DNA from: JAXJQF01 sp036311285 | GTDB lineage: Bacteria > Pseudomonadota > Gammaproteobacteria > Enterobacterales > Succinivibrionaceae | Direction: 5' to 3' | Assembly: GCA_036311285.1 (NCBI GenBank) | Contig: JAXJQF010000018.1 | Coordinates: 1 to 37,597 of the forward strand | DNA: 37,597 bases | In this document: positions 17,054 to 25,446 of the stretch, piece after piece | How the letters are laid out: the number at the start of each line of letters is the position of its first letter | Position numbering within the stretch: position 1 is the first letter of the stretch | Program-made: the position numbers and the translations under genes | The notes under the pieces: model-generated | Told to the model about the DNA's origin: nothing | Databases searched by the model: none | What the model saw: the letters and a program-made list of their open reading frames with translations, nothing else

Positions 17054-17487
17054 ATTACACCTACTCTTATTAAATTTTATTCATCCTAAGTTATTTTAAA
17101 AATTCTGTTCACTTAGTTTTTAAAGACGATATAAATAACGAAATCTTGCTTAAAAAACATTCTATATAACTACTCTCAAAGCAATAAAACATAAGCTATT
17201 GCTTATATATTTTTATAGATAATTTTGATTAAATATTATTAATAATTGATCACTTCATCAACTTTATACTATTCAAAAGAAAAATTTAATATTTTATGCT
17301 AAAATTCAACCCAAAATTTAGGATCAAATTCTATTTAAAAAAAGATAAAATAACAAAAACAAAAAATATGTTTTAACTGATAGGTCCTGAATTTTTAAAT
17401 TGAACATTAATACTAAAAATTGATTACCTCGATTACATTTCGAAATAAATATAATAAAAACATAAAAATAAAATATACAAAGTAAAA
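17054..17487. other. AT-rich gap upstream of the 224-aa gene
   Basis: I see no gene, tRNA or convincing promoter in these 434 bases. They must hold the promoter of the following gene, but several TATAAT-like strings in such AT-rich DNA cannot be told apart. Confidence 0.5.
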
Positions 17488-17497
17488 GTACAGGGAT
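17488..17497 (+). promoter_or_regulatory. Candidate CsrA-binding site over a ribosome-binding site
   Basis: GTACAGGGAT matches the first ten positions of the CsrA consensus RUACARGGAUGU and covers the Shine-Dalgarno sequence (AGGGA), 9 bases before the ATG at 17506. CsrA bound here would block translation of the 224-aa gene. Confidence 0.5.
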
Positions 17498-17505
17498 TAA
17501 GTATT

Positions 17506-18180
17506 ATGAAGATATTACCTAACATTATAATCATATTACTAGTTATACTAGCTTCTGCTGTGTTTTTTCCAAGAATAGCAACTGTGATAAAAAAACCGAA
17601 TCACGAAATGGGGGTTTTTCCAAGCTATTCAATGACTGAAGAGTTTCAAAGAGAATCCGAGAAACTAAAACAAGAGACAATTGTGTTAAAGCAAGAAATT
17701 GATCAAGCTATGAAATCTTCAGACATTCAATATGCAAAAGATGTTGCTTCAAAGAACATTGAACATATGTTCTATAAGATGCCTTCAAATTATATAAATT
17801 GTAATGCATCTGACTTATATGTTTACTTTGTCTTACAGTTAGAAATTCCTAATGCATACATCATGAATGAAGACATTTATGATTACTTCAAGAGTACCTA
17901 CCCATATACAAAAGGTTTTGATGATGCTTTAGTTCATGCATATTCTTATAAAGATAACGACAAAGCTAATATGTGGGTATTTTTAACAAACGTTGTTACA
18001 AACTCTACTAACGCTGTCGATTATTATGAAGAACTAATGCAATACTGTAATCGTCCTATGAGTGAAGCCATCCCAACATTAAAGCAAATTTATAATGGCG
18101 AAAAGAACAACCTTTCAGAACAAATGATACAACGTTTTGATGGGTTCCTTGCTAACATCTCTCCTGAAATAAGAAACTAA
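17506..18180 (+). CDS. Membrane-anchored hypothetical protein, 224 aa
   Basis: I do not recognise this family. Residues 5-25 form a hydrophobic segment (IIIILLVILASAVFF) after a single Lys, followed by positively charged residues. This reads as an N-terminal signal anchor or uncleaved signal peptide. Residues 48-80 are a probable coiled coil (EEFQRESEKLKQETIVLKQEI), and the rest is helical and soluble, presumably periplasmic or cytoplasmic depending on topology. The start codon is fixed by AGGGA, which lies inside a CsrA-like site, so translation may be controlled by the Csr system. The gene is convergent with apt across a shared hairpin. Confidence 0.8.
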   Translation: MKILPNIIIILLVILASAVFFPRIATVIKKPNHEMGVFPSYSMTEEFQRESEKLKQETIVLKQEIDQAMKSSDIQYAKDVASKNIEHMFYKMPSNYINCNASDLYVYFVLQLEIPNAYIMNEDIYDYFKSTYPYTKGFDDALVHAYSYKDNDKANMWVFLTNVVTNSTNAVDYYEELMQYCNRPMSEAIPTLKQIYNGEKNNLSEQMIQRFDGFLANISPEIRN

Positions 18181-18226
18181 GGATAAAAGATTAAACAAGT
18201 ATAAAAATTTTAAATCAAACCAATAT

Positions 18227-18262
18227 AATCGGGGCGTAAATATTTTTATTTACGCCCCGATT
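18227..18262. terminator. Bidirectional terminator between 224-aa gene and apt
   Basis: A perfect 16-bp stem (AATCGGGGCGTAAATA with its complement) closes a TTTT loop. It lies between two convergent genes. T-runs are modest on both sides, but the stem is very stable. Confidence 0.75.
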
Positions 18263-18318
18263 GTTCTGATTTTATTGATTGCAAAAACATATATTATATT
18301 GCAATCAAAGCCTCAATC

Positions 18319-18861
18319 TTAATGACCTGGGAATGTTAAAACTGAAACACAAGGAAGAGAATACTTCTTTTCTACAAGTTCAACTCCACCTAAATCAGGT
18401 AAAGCGATTGCAAAAGAACATCCTACAATCTCAGCCTTAGTCTTACTTACTAACTTAATAGCAGCTTCTATAGTACCACCAGTAGCAATTAAGTCATCTA
18501 CAATTAAAACACGGTCATTTTCGTTTAATGCATCCATATGCATTTCTAATGTATCCATACCATATTCTAATTCATAAGTTTCTTGATATGCTTCTCTTGG
18601 CAACTTACCTGGTTTTCTAACTAATACAAATCCGCAGTTTAATTTTGCTGCAACAGCTGCACCAAAAACAAATCCTCTAGCCTCTGTACCTACTACCTTA
18701 GTAATACCTCTATCCTTAAATTCATTTGCCATAAGTTCGCACATAATTGGAAATGCTTTTGGATCTTCACATAAAGAGGTTACATCTCTAAACAAAACAC
18801 CTACTTTTGGAAAATCTTGAATAGACTTAACACTACTATACAAATAATCTATATAATTCAT
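18319..18861 (-). CDS. apt: Adenine phosphoribosyltransferase
   Basis: The enzyme salvages adenine with PRPP to give AMP. The 180-residue protein has the PRPP-binding motif VLIVDDLIATGGT (118-130), GTEARGF (58-64) for the base-binding hood, and VRKPGKLP (81-88) of type I phosphoribosyltransferases of the Apt group, and ends in FPGH. Length agrees with the family. AAAGAAA-type sequence precedes the start, with AGGAAAG about 7-12 bases upstream. It stands alone between the lipoprotein gene and a terminator, rather than beside dnaX or recJ as in some relatives. Confidence 0.96.
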   Translation of the reverse strand: MNYIDYLYSSVKSIQDFPKVGVLFRDVTSLCEDPKAFPIMCELMANEFKDRGITKVVGTEARGFVFGAAVAAKLNCGFVLVRKPGKLPREAYQETYELEYGMDTLEMHMDALNENDRVLIVDDLIATGGTIEAAIKLVSKTKAEIVGCSFAIALPDLGGVELVEKKYSLPCVSVLTFPGH

Positions 18862-18889
18862 TCAGTTTCTTTCCTATAAAAAACAGTTA

Positions 18890-18920
18890 TTAGCAAGTTA
18901 AATCTTAATTTACTTGCTAA
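18890..18920 (-). terminator. Terminator of the LEA14-like lipoprotein gene
   Basis: TTAGCAAG pairs with CTTGCTAA, extended inside by TAAAT/ATTTA with one bulged T. On the minus strand it is followed by TAACTGTTTTTT. It separates the lipoprotein gene from apt. Confidence 0.8.
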
Positions 18921-18940
18921 GTATAATTCAATAGTTATAT

Positions 18941-19390
18941 TTAAAAACTAAAAGGTATCTCATCTTCTTTAACAACTACTATAGGCTGAAGGTAATTACC
19001 TAAACTTATTGTAGTCACTAACTTATATTTAGCATTACTACCAGATTTTATATTTTTTAATAATGTTGTAAAGTTAGCAAGATTTAAAGCAACATTTAAA
19101 TTGTAATTTCTAGATTCCTTTGCAGGAATGCTTTGAGCTTCTGGTAAAGTTCCTTGAGCTAACAAAGTATCATATAGATAGAAATCGTAAGTCATATCAG
19201 TCAAAGGCAATGTAAAGGCGTTCTTATTAGTTAGTTTAAGATTAACAACTGCTGCTGGTGAAAAAATATTATTGTTAAAACTAACACCTTCAACCGCTAC
19301 ATCAGGAGCTACCTGTTTAGCAACTTGAGCACATCCTGACATAAAAAACAAAGTAGTTAAACATAGAGCAAATTTTTTAATAAAATTCAT
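18941..19390 (-). CDS. LEA14/WHy-like lipoprotein
   Basis: A 149-residue lipoprotein. The N-terminus MNFIKKFALCLTTLFF ends in the lipobox MSGC, whose cysteine would be lipidated and anchor the protein in the inner or outer membrane. The mature part resembles a water-stress/LEA-2 (WHy) type beta fold: alternating segments with the pattern 'VVNLKLTNKNAFTLPLTDMTYDFYL', and 'GTLPEAQSIPAKESRNYNLN', typical of small envelope lipoproteins of unknown function. I chose the start at 19390 because AAGGA lies 8 bases upstream and a signal peptide begins there. The frame stays open 20 codons further upstream to 19450, but those codons (MLNNISVYYIEIMKV...) do not fit a signal peptide. Confidence 0.75.
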   Translation of the reverse strand: MNFIKKFALCLTTLFFMSGCAQVAKQVAPDVAVEGVSFNNNIFSPAAVVNLKLTNKNAFTLPLTDMTYDFYLYDTLLAQGTLPEAQSIPAKESRNYNLNVALNLANFTTLLKNIKSGSNAKYKLVTTISLGNYLQPIVVVKEDEIPFSF

Positions 19391-19493
19391 AAGAATATCC
19401 TTAGTTACCTTCATAATTTCAATATAATATACGCTTATGTTGTTAAGCATTTTACATTATAACTAAATAAGCTTTTCTTTCAAAGGTAATCAA

Positions 19494-20945
19494 ATGAATT
19501 CAAATTACAACAATCAAAAAAACAGTACTACCAACATAACAACTGTACAATCAAATTCTGTAGCCACAATGGATTCTAGCAACATTACCTTAAAAGACTT
19601 AGATAACTTTTATTTAGGTGTAATTGAAGGATTCTTCGGCGAGCCTTGGAACAAAGAGCAAAGATTAGACTTTATAAAATGGGCTGCTAATAATAACTTA
19701 AAGTTCTTTATTTATTGTCCTAAAAACGATCCCGCTTTAAGACGCTTATGGAAGGATGATTATTCAAAAGAATGGGTGGATTACATTTTAGAATTATCTA
19801 ATACATGTAAAGAGTACAACATAGATTTTGGTATTGGATTTACCCCTCTTGAAGCAACAAAAGATTTAGATTTAAATCTGCCTTTAATTAAATCAAAAAT
19901 TAGTTTCTTATTAAAAACATTTTCACCCAAAATACTTGCAATTCTATTTGATGATTTAAAAATTGATAACAACGATGAAGGCATAAAACAAAACCTTGTC
20001 TTAAAGGAAATACTTTCAGAAGTTAGTGCTTTTGAAAATGAACAAAAAACTAATTCTTCTTTTAACATTAAAATCATCACTTGTCCTAGTTACTATACTA
20101 CTGACCCTATACTTGAAAAGGTATTTGGACCAATGCCTAGTAACTACCATAAAGACTTTCTAAAAGATTTACCTGAATATGTAAATGTTTTTTGGACAGG
20201 ATACAAGGTAATGTCTGACAACTACTCAATAGATGACTTAGAGTATGCAACTAAAATATTAGGCAAAAAACCTTTTATTTGGGACAACTATCCAGTAAAT
20301 GATGGAAAGAAGTCATCTAATTACTTAAATATTAAACCTTTTACTAATAGAGAAAACACAATATTTTACACAAGTGGTTTAGCTATCAACCCTATGAAAC
20401 AAATAGAGTTAAGTAAACTTCCTATCTCTACATTCTTATCATCTATTATTGATAAAACTAATAATATCCAAAAAGATAGTAATAGTAACAACTCTTGCCA
20501 AGACAGTATTTCCCAAACAAAAAACTGTTGTTGTTTTCCTTTTTCTCTTTTAGAAAATTATAACTTTGCATCACTTATAGAAGATATTGCTAAATCCTAT
20601 AACTTAGAAGAATGTAAATTATCTGCATTAAAAAACTCCTATTTAGATAAAAAAGATCTAAAGTATTTCTTTTTAAAATACACTTCAACTCTTGCTGATA
20701 TAAATCTTGATGACATAACTCAAAATCAAAAAAATGAGATAATTCACTGTATCAACGAAATCGCTGACACATACCTTAACATTATGAACGAAATTAATGT
20801 AAATAAAGAAAGTGTAGATTTAAAAACACATGAAGAAAACTCAATTTTAGCGGACAAATTTACTTTTATATTAAATATTCAAAATGAAATAGTTAAATAC
20901 TTGAATGGAGAATATGTGTTTGATCCAAACTGCTTAACTGGATAG
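19494..20945 (+). CDS. GH84 O-GlcNAcase-like beta-N-acetylglucosaminidase
   Basis: The first 280 residues carry every landmark of glycoside hydrolase family 84 (O-GlcNAcase/NagJ type). These are GVIEGFFGEPW (42-52), the catalytic aspartate pair D153-D154 in LFDDL, FWTGYKV (233-239), and WDNYPVND (263-270). This family hydrolyses terminal beta-linked GlcNAc by substrate-assisted catalysis, with the acetamido group as nucleophile. There is no signal peptide: the first 30 residues are Asn/Ser/Thr-rich, so the enzyme looks cytoplasmic. Residues 310-483 are helical and unassigned, with an odd Asn/Ser/Cys-rich linker (about 320-345, including NCCCFPF). AAGG lies 8-11 bases before the first ATG. A second Met at residue 26 is possible. 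The substrate could be imported GlcNAc sugars or glycosylated protein; the sequence does not decide. Confidence 0.88.
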   Translation: MNSNYNNQKNSTTNITTVQSNSVATMDSSNITLKDLDNFYLGVIEGFFGEPWNKEQRLDFIKWAANNNLKFFIYCPKNDPALRRLWKDDYSKEWVDYILELSNTCKEYNIDFGIGFTPLEATKDLDLNLPLIKSKISFLLKTFSPKILAILFDDLKIDNNDEGIKQNLVLKEILSEVSAFENEQKTNSSFNIKIITCPSYYTTDPILEKVFGPMPSNYHKDFLKDLPEYVNVFWTGYKVMSDNYSIDDLEYATKILGKKPFIWDNYPVNDGKKSSNYLNIKPFTNRENTIFYTSGLAINPMKQIELSKLPISTFLSSIIDKTNNIQKDSNSNNSCQDSISQTKNCCCFPFSLLENYNFASLIEDIAKSYNLEECKLSALKNSYLDKKDLKYFFLKYTSTLADINLDDITQNQKNEIIHCINEIADTYLNIMNEINVNKESVDLKTHEENSILADKFTFILNIQNEIVKYLNGEYVFDPNCLTG

Positions 20946-21021
20946 CTTATAAGTTTAAAAACTAACTACTTATATTTTTAGTTTAGTTCTCAAATTATTA
21001 TCTTGCTTGGTCTAAAACGAC

Positions 21022-21051
21022 AGAAGCAGAGTTATTTCTAACTCTGCTTCT
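21022..21051 (-). terminator. Terminator of tRNA-Pro
   Basis: AGAAGCAGAGTTA (21022-21034) pairs perfectly with 21039-21051 around a TTTC loop, followed on the minus strand by GTCGTTTTAG. It lies just past the tRNA 3' end. Confidence 0.8.
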
Positions 21052-21057
21052 TGGTAT

Positions 21058-21134
<77 letters not shown>

Positions 21135-21438
21135 TCTCATGCGATGTCTTGCATTATAGTGTATTCCTTTTATTAGTCAAGAAAAATTTATGATTTTTTT
21201 TACTTTTTTTATTATTTAAGTGAAACTGTATTTTATGTAATCAAATTGAATTAAAATTCACCAACTTTTGAATAACTCTATGTAAATATCTATTACTAAA
21301 AACAGTTATCGCAACAAGACGACAATTTCAAAATCTTATTCCTACAAATAAATAAGAACAATTGCCTAATGCAAAATAAAGTCAGAAACATTCAGCACAA
21401 TGATATGATTATTATAACGAATAGTTTTTTAAGAATAA

Positions 21439-21462
21439 AAAAGACCGCTTTCGCGGTCTTTT
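21439..21462 (-). terminator. Terminator of the chemotaxis receptor gene
   Basis: AAAAGACCGC pairs with GCGGTCTTTT around a TTTC loop. On the minus strand it is followed by a T-rich stretch. It lies 28 bases past the receptor stop codon. Confidence 0.9.
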
Positions 21463-21489
21463 AAAGTTATACGGAGAATAAATGATATC

Positions 21490-23142
21490 TTATAGTTTAA
21501 ATGTGCTTAAAGATTCTACTAATTGATTTAAGCCCATTACAGCCTTTGAAACTTCATCACGAGTTGTATTAACAATGTTAGATAACTCTTGTGAATCAAC
21601 GTTAATGCTTTGCATGTTATCTGAAATTTCAGCTGTTGTAGCAGTTTGTTCTTCAGCGGCTGCAGCAATTTGAGAAATTTGACTATTTACATTATCTACA
21701 TTTGTAGTAATGTCATTTAATAATTTTTCAATTACAGCAGTTTCATTTGCTAAATTATCCATATTAGCTACAGATTCATGAATAGACTGGTTAGCTACGT
21801 TTGCATTCTGCTGAATTTGTTCTACCATTGCAGTGATTTCAGATGTAGATGCAGAAGTTCTTGATGCTAATGCGCGAACTTCATCAGCTACCACTGCGAA
21901 ACCTCTACCGTATTCACCAGCACGAGCAGCTTCGATAGCAGCATTTAATGCTAATAAGTTAGTTTGGTTTGCAATATCAGCGATTGTTTCAACAATAGTA
22001 CCAATCTTTTGAGCTTGTTCTACTAATGAATCGATATTATCGGCATCTTCTTTAGATTTGATAACTTGGTCATGAATAACAGTAATTGTTTCTTGTACTT
22101 TTGAAACACCAGTATTAGTGATACCACTTGAGTATTCTGCTGTATGAGCAGCATTTTCACAATTTGAAGCAATATCTGTTGTTGTTTGTACCATTTGCTC
22201 AGCAGCTGTCGCTACAGTTAAACATCTTGTTTGAGAGTTTTGAGCACTTTCATCAATTCTTGCAGAAAATTCATTAATGTTTTGGATATCTCTTGAAATT
22301 ACATCAGAGTTAGTAATTACATTCTCAACAATATGTCTTAAACCAATTCTAGTCTTTTCTAATGAAATCAACAAATTACCTAATTCATCCTGTAAATCTG
22401 TCTTGATTTCATGAGTTAAATCACCATCAGCTAAGTAATTAGTATTTTCAACTGCTTTATTTACAGCTGTTAAAATAATATTAGTTAATGAATAGAATAC
22501 CCAAGCTGATAAAACGATAATAGCAAAACCAACTAATAAAATTGTATAAATCTTAGAATCGTCAGCTAATTCTTGGATACTTTTAGCTAAATTATTTGTA
22601 TATAACTGTCTTAATTCAGCATTAGCCTTAATTAAGGCAGTTAATTTATCAAACATAATTTCATCGTAAAATTTGGCAGTAGCAGCAACATCTACACTTG
22701 GCTTACTTAATAAAGGCTTTAAATCTTTATTATAAGATACTTGCACCCCTTCTACAGCCGCTCTAATCTTTGCAATGATTTCTTCTGAACCTTTAATATC
22801 TGCAACAATTTCATTTTGAGTTTGTTCAATAATCTTAGGAAGATCCTTATGTTCGATTTGGCTAATATAATCAAATAATTCTTGTTCAGCCTGAGCAGAA
22901 TAATTTTCCTTAGGTTCTAAACAGAAATTTAAAATTTTAACGCGAGCTTTTGCTACAGTTTCTCCCATTTCATCAATTGCATGAGCTGTATTTGCTAAAA
23001 TATGTTCAGCTGCTAATGCATTGACATGTCCAGTTCTAGTAATATTATATGAAACAATAAGCATTATTATTAACAAAGAAGCTATCAGAACGAAAGCGGT
23101 CAAAAACTTTGTCTTAATCTTAGCGGTTTTCAAAAAGTTCAT
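21490..23142 (-). CDS. Methyl-accepting chemotaxis protein
   Basis: The 550-residue receptor has an N-terminal membrane helix (about 13-31), a helical periplasmic sensor of about 165 residues that looks like the four-helix-bundle type, a second helix (about 199-218), a HAMP domain (about 220-270), and the cytoplasmic signalling domain. The highly conserved hairpin tip, IANQTNLLALNAAIEAARAGE followed by GRGFAVVADEVRALA, binds CheA and CheW. The C-terminus (VESLSTFKL) lacks the pentapeptide that docks CheR/CheB in high-abundance receptors. The ligand cannot be told from sequence. It is transcribed alone and ends at a good terminator. I found no FliA-type promoter in front of it. Confidence 0.96.
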   Translation of the reverse strand: MNFLKTAKIKTKFLTAFVLIASLLIIMLIVSYNITRTGHVNALAAEHILANTAHAIDEMGETVAKARVKILNFCLEPKENYSAQAEQELFDYISQIEHKDLPKIIEQTQNEIVADIKGSEEIIAKIRAAVEGVQVSYNKDLKPLLSKPSVDVAATAKFYDEIMFDKLTALIKANAELRQLYTNNLAKSIQELADDSKIYTILLVGFAIIVLSAWVFYSLTNIILTAVNKAVENTNYLADGDLTHEIKTDLQDELGNLLISLEKTRIGLRHIVENVITNSDVISRDIQNINEFSARIDESAQNSQTRCLTVATAAEQMVQTTTDIASNCENAAHTAEYSSGITNTGVSKVQETITVIHDQVIKSKEDADNIDSLVEQAQKIGTIVETIADIANQTNLLALNAAIEAARAGEYGRGFAVVADEVRALASRTSASTSEITAMVEQIQQNANVANQSIHESVANMDNLANETAVIEKLLNDITTNVDNVNSQISQIAAAAEEQTATTAEISDNMQSINVDSQELSNIVNTTRDEVSKAVMGLNQLVESLSTFKL

Positions 23143-23591
23143 AGACTAATACCTTTAAGTTATTATTTATAAAACTCCCTCGCCATACTACAAATACAAC
23201 GAAAGAAGGTAGCACTAAAGATATTTTACTCTAAAAAATCATCTAAAAAAGGTCACGAATCTCATTTTTGGCCAAAAAAAGACAAAATCCATAAAAATGC
23301 ATAAAATTATTAATAAATTCTACATCAATACGTTATTTTATTAAGAAAAACGAATACAAGTTAAACAACTAAACTTTTTTACTTTTATTTTTTTAAATAA
23401 TTATCCAAATATCTTTTTTAGATAATTTAATAAAGCCAACCGTGGTTAAAAATTCATGCTATTAACGATTTTTGTGATGTTGCAAATTCCGTAAACACAT
23501 CAAATTGATTAAGAAAATTAAAACAACTTAGAATACAGATATTCAAATCCTCCTTTTCTCTACAACATAAAATAGACTTTTTTCTAAAAAA
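23143..23591. other. AT-rich gap upstream of the chemotaxis receptor
   Basis: This stretch has the receptor promoter (not resolved; no FliA motif seen) and otherwise long A/T runs. No gene or RNA recognised. Confidence 0.5.
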
Positions 23592-23655
23592 TGTTATAGT
23601 GTAAATGCTTTAAAACAACACATATAGCATATGAATTTATTCATATTGTATTGTG
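23592..23655 (+). promoter_or_regulatory. Extended -10 promoter and leader hairpin of the 131-aa gene
   Basis: TG-T-TATAGT (23592-23600) is an extended -10 element, with TAGACT 16 bases upstream as a weak -35. A hairpin follows from about 23619 to 23655: ATATGAAT (23629-23636) pairs with ATTCATAT (23639-23646) and imperfect flanking arms extend it. It would lie near the 5' end of the mRNA and may stabilise it or regulate the gene. Confidence 0.5.
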
Positions 23656-23695
23656 TTCTTTAGTATCAAATTTTTTAACATTATCTGTATAAGCT

Positions 23696-24091
23696 ATGTA
23701 TTCAAATTTAAAACAATCATTCAACAATTTTATCGTATCTCCAGCATTCATTAACCTTGTTCAATCAAAAGGCGAAAACCCCTACCAAATCGCAATTGGT
23801 ATATTTAACGCATTCTTTAATGGAGATTTTGGAAAAGTTGAAGCAAGTACAGTTAATGACAACCTTAAAGCTTTTAAAACCAAAAATAAATCTGTTTTTC
23901 TAAAAGGAAACTACCAGTACTGTAACAATAAGGTAATTATTAGAGGTTACATCGGTAACGGAATTGCAATAATGGTTCCAGCTGAGTTAAAAGAAATAGC
24001 TCAAGATGAAAAATGGACATCTGTAAACATTGAAGAAGAGTTATCTCAAATAGAAAGCTACAAGTTAGACTTATTCGCAAAAAAATACTAA
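23696..24091 (+). CDS. Hypothetical protein, 131 aa
   Basis: I do not recognise this family. The 131-residue protein is soluble, without signal peptide or membrane helix. A central section (about 60-110, FLKGNYQYCNNKVIIRGYIGNGIAIMVPAEL) looks beta-rich, flanked by helices. The ATG at 23696 has no clear Shine-Dalgarno sequence, but there is an extended -10 promoter about 95 bases upstream and a leader hairpin. It lies upstream of the ybhGFSR operon on the same strand, separated by 354 bases; in E. coli a TetR-type regulator holds this position, and this protein is not one. Confidence 0.7.
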   Translation: MYSNLKQSFNNFIVSPAFINLVQSKGENPYQIAIGIFNAFFNGDFGKVEASTVNDNLKAFKTKNKSVFLKGNYQYCNNKVIIRGYIGNGIAIMVPAELKEIAQDEKWTSVNIEEELSQIESYKLDLFAKKY

Positions 24092-24445
24092 GAGAACTAG
24101 TAATATAGTATTGATGTAAACACTTAACAACAAGTTTGTAATTGACTTCGATGTTATTGGTAGTTATCTAACCTCATCTTTATGATAGTTAGTTCACAGG
24201 TTACATCTTATTATTACTTAATTTTTCTCACCTATCCTTAAGTGAATCGTAAAAATATAAAAAAAACATTTCTTTTTATAACATTTGTCTAATTTTGAAA
24301 TAAAAACTAGATAATTATTATTTTTTTGAAATTAGCTTAATTTTATTTAAGTATAAATGTATTAGAATTAATTTATCAAATATTTAAATAAGAATTATAT
24401 AAATTTTAAAAATGCATTATTAATCAAAAACTATTGGGCATAAAT
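24092..24445. other. Gap upstream of the exporter operon
   Basis: The 354 bases are AT-rich. No terminator with a T-run and no clear promoter could be assigned, and no gene for a TetR-type regulator is present. AACTATC/GATAGTT-like arms occur around 24163-24195 without a GC-rich stem. Confidence 0.5.
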
Positions 24446-25426
24446 ATGAAAAAAATAGTAATTATTGTAATTCTATTAATACTAGGTATTGTTTACTATT
24501 TATATAGTAACTACCAAGATTACAATAAATTATCTAAGATATATGGTAATGTTGAAATTCATCAAGTAAGTCTTGCTTTCGAAGAATCTGGCAGAATAAA
24601 AGAGTTAAAATATAGAGAAGGCGCTTATGTTAAAAAAGGTGAATTTTTAGCTCAAATAGACGATACTACCCTTCAATTACAATTAGATTCTCTTAAAATT
24701 GAATTACAAAAATCAAAGAATTTATTAGAGAAATTACAAAACGGCTCACGTATTCAAGAAATAGAATTAGCAAAAGAAACCTTAAATAAAGCAATTGCAT
24801 TAAACAAAGTAGCAATACTTGATTATGAACGTAAACAACAGATGTTCATCAAGACTAATGGTAAAGGCATCAGTCAATCCGAAGTAGACGCTGCCCTTTC
24901 ACAAAAGGATGCTAATCAAGCAGAGGTTTTAGCATTAAAACAAAACCTAAGTCTATTGCAAGAAGGTAGCAGAAAAGAAGATATAGAAGATGCAAAACTA
25001 AATGTTAAACTAATTGAATCAAAAATTGCATCTTTAGAAAATCAAATCTCAAAAACAACCTTAATCGCACCTCAAGACGGAATTATTCGCTCAAGATACC
25101 AAGAAGTTGGAGACTTAACCTCTCCAAGCCAATTGGTATACTCAATTTTATTAAACAATCAAAAATGGGTTCGTGCATACGTATCTGAAGTTTTACTTGA
25201 AAAGATTAAGCTAGGCGATAAAGTTAAGTTATCTATTGATTCATTAGATAGCGATATACAATTTGATGGGACTATTGGATTTATTTCAGGTGTAAGTGAA
25301 TTTACTCCAAAAAATATTGAAACTCCAGATCTAAGAACAAACCTAGTATATGAAATCAAAATTGAAGTAAACGACCCTAAAGACAAATTAAAATTAGGTA
25401 TGCCTGTAACTGTATCTTTATTATAA
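24446..25426 (+). CDS. ybhG: YbhG-type membrane fusion (HlyD-family) protein
   Basis: The periplasmic adaptor of an ABC exporter. The 326-residue protein has an N-terminal membrane anchor (about 3-20, IVIIVILLILGIVYYLY), a biotinyl-lipoyl-like first half ending in GAYVKKGEFLAQID, a long coiled-coil hairpin (about 70-200), the second lipoyl half (TTLIAPQDGIIRSRYQEVGDLTSPSQLV), and a beta-barrel domain ending in KLGMPVTVSL. Length and layout match E. coli YbhG (332 aa), and the following genes are in the ybhGFSR order. I chose ATG 24446 instead of an in-frame TTG at 24434: a GGG lies 8 bases before it and the membrane anchor begins there. It is first in a four-gene operon. Confidence 0.88.
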   Translation: MKKIVIIVILLILGIVYYLYSNYQDYNKLSKIYGNVEIHQVSLAFEESGRIKELKYREGAYVKKGEFLAQIDDTTLQLQLDSLKIELQKSKNLLEKLQNGSRIQEIELAKETLNKAIALNKVAILDYERKQQMFIKTNGKGISQSEVDAALSQKDANQAEVLALKQNLSLLQEGSRKEDIEDAKLNVKLIESKIASLENQISKTTLIAPQDGIIRSRYQEVGDLTSPSQLVYSILLNNQKWVRAYVSEVLLEKIKLGDKVKLSIDSLDSDIQFDGTIGFISGVSEFTPKNIETPDLRTNLVYEIKIEVNDPKDKLKLGMPVTVSLL

Positions 25427-25446
25427 GTTACTCAAAATATAATAAT

